A stretch of DNA of 6,475 nt from Wolbachia pipientis (GTDB lineage Bacteria > Pseudomonadota > Alphaproteobacteria > Rickettsiales > Anaplasmataceae), in NCBI RefSeq assembly GCF_023661085.1, contig NZ_JAHDJT010000080.1, forward strand, positions 1 through 6,475, written 5' to 3'. A program made the translations under genes and the position numbers. This document shows positions 6,047 through 6,475 of the stretch, in pieces (the stretch's first letter is position 1; every line of letters starts with the position of its first letter). Under the pieces are notes generated by a model. It was not told the DNA's origin. It searched no databases and saw only the letters and a program-made list of their open reading frames with translations.

Positions 6047-6141
6047 CCCCTCCTCCTGTTATCACTGCCATTAAGTTAAGGAAAAACGGATTTGCGTTGT
6101 GCTAAAAGTACTATAAAGAGAAGTCCATAAAACATAACGAG

Positions 6142-6213
6142 TGACTCTTACGGGATTTGAACCCGTGTTACCACCGTGAAAGGGTGGTGTCCTAACCACT
6201 AGACGAAAGAGTC
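6142..6213 (-). tRNA. tRNA-Glu (anticodon UUC)
   Basis: Read on the minus strand from 6213, the 72-nt sequence folds as a cloverleaf. The acceptor stem GACTCTT/AAGAGTC is perfect (7 bp) and the discriminator is A. The anticodon stem is CCACC/GGTGG with loop CTTTCAC, giving anticodon TTC (6180-6178). The T-arm is ACGGG-TTCAAAT-CCCGT. The D-arm GTCTAGTGGTTAGGAC is typical of tRNA-Glu. The 3' CCA is not encoded, so it must be added by the CCA-adding enzyme. The gene lies opposite to, and 95 nt downstream of, ccmH. Confidence 0.97.
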
Positions 6214-6229
6214 AATACAAGTTAACTAA

Positions 6230-6257
6230 GTTATACTGATTGTTCATATAAAGTCAA
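6230..6257 (-). promoter_or_regulatory. Predicted tRNA-Glu promoter
   Basis: On the minus strand TTGACT (6257-6252, five of six consensus bases), a 16-nt spacer and TATAAC (6235-6230, five of six) precede the tRNA. The start site would be near 6223, about 10 nt before the mature 5' end, which suits a singly transcribed tRNA trimmed by RNase P. Confidence 0.6.
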
Positions 6258-6290
6258 TTCAATTGTTTTATAGTGAAACAGAGAGTAGAC

Positions 6291-6410
6291 ATGTTGCATA
6301 ACCTAAACTACACGAAAAAAAAGCAAAAGAAACCCTGGTCATTATTTATTTTTAGTATTGGCGTTTTGTGTCTTAAATGCTGCAACTTAGCTGCTTTTGA
6401 AGGCAACTAG
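6291..6410 (+). CDS. Possible 39-residue small membrane peptide
   Basis: An ATG at 6291 opens a 39-codon frame ending at TAG (6408-6410). It has a basic stretch (YTKKKQKKPW, residues 7-16), then one hydrophobic segment (about 17-28, SLFIFSIGVLCL), then KCCNLAAFEGN. This is the usual build of a single-pass small membrane protein with a cytoplasmic N-terminus. GAGAG (6281-6285) lies 5 nt before the ATG, and a -10-like TATAGT (6269-6274) lies upstream, but no clear -35 is seen. I recognise no family. A chance frame in AT-rich DNA is quite possible, although the charge/hydrophobic pattern and the ribosome site argue for a gene. Confidence 0.4.
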   Translation: MLHNLNYTKKKQKKPWSLFIFSIGVLCLKCCNLAAFEGN

Positions 6411-6417
6411 TCTAAGC

Positions 6418-6423
6418 TATAAT
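6418..6423 (+). promoter_or_regulatory. Consensus -10 box of a rightward promoter near the window end
   Basis: TATAAT (6418-6423) is preceded by TTGAAG (6397-6402, four of six) at a short 15-nt spacing. TTTTGA at 17 nt is a poorer option. The start would be near 6430, just after the small frame ends at 6410, directing transcription out of the right edge. Confidence 0.4.
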
Positions 6424-6467
6424 ATTTAAGAAATTTACCAAACGGAGAAAAAAGACAATAAAACCCC

Positions 6468-6472
6468 GAGGT
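6468..6472 (+). promoter_or_regulatory. Strong Shine-Dalgarno-like site at the right edge
   Basis: GAGGT matches the 16S rRNA 3' end well. It sits about 40 nt downstream of the predicted start site for the TATAAT at 6418. No start codon follows inside the window, so a gene probably begins within a few bases beyond the edge. A further GGAG (6444-6447) has no start codon after it at usable distance. Confidence 0.35.
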
Positions 6473-6475
6473 AGC

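Noticed and set aside
1..6475. Mobile element, CRISPR array, toxin-antitoxin or phage-derived system
   Set aside because: No transposase, integrase, terminal repeats, regular direct repeats or toxin-antitoxin-like gene pair was found. All larger genes but one belong to housekeeping or family-conserved groups.

Overview
This AT-rich window reads as the chromosome of an alphaproteobacterial endosymbiont of the order Rickettsiales, most probably Wolbachia or a close Anaplasmataceae relative. That is a judgement from protein style and gene content, since no database search was possible. The evidence is the lysine/isoleucine/asparagine-rich proteins, the pairing of a COQ9-family gene with murD, a mitochondrial-type (ISC) ferredoxin, a DUF2125-like exported protein beside ccmH, and the lack of large operons. 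There is no sign of phage, insertion sequence, CRISPR or defence genes. This is mostly core housekeeping DNA with one accessory-looking gene.

Layout, left to right. Positions 1-235 form a non-coding divergent control region. A textbook sigma70 promoter points left, with an inverted repeat across its start site, towards a gene that would begin at about position 25 and run off the window. A second good promoter points right into rsmD (236-784), which encodes the 16S rRNA m2G966 methyltransferase. rsmD converges on, and overlaps by 9 bp, a leftward cluster. In its transcription order the cluster is murD (4153 to 2810, peptidoglycan/lipid II precursor synthesis), a COQ9-family gene (2803 to 2204, ubiquinone synthesis) and a 454-residue two-transmembrane alpha/beta-hydrolase-like protein (2140 to 776). 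A weak hairpin terminator may separate the last gene from the other two.

From the murD/fdx divergent gap (4154-4273) a rightward operon runs. It holds a 2Fe-2S ferredoxin (4274-4633), a DUF2125-like exported protein (4636-5685) and the cytochrome c maturation protein CcmH (5669-6046). The 2-nt gap and 17-nt overlap between these genes imply co-transcription and translational coupling. Next comes a leftward tRNA-Glu(UUC) gene (6142-6213) with its own promoter. The right end holds a possible 39-codon membrane peptide gene (6291-6410), then a consensus -10 box and a GAGGT ribosome-binding-like site at the edge, which suggest another gene starting just outside.

Functionally, the window brings together Fe-S cluster assembly or electron transfer, cytochrome c maturation, quinone synthesis, lipid II synthesis and ribosome modification. 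All are functions that Wolbachia-type endosymbionts keep. The membrane-anchored hydrolase is the least ordinary protein and the best candidate for host- or envelope-directed lipid or ester chemistry. I do not see a convincing new multi-gene system here.
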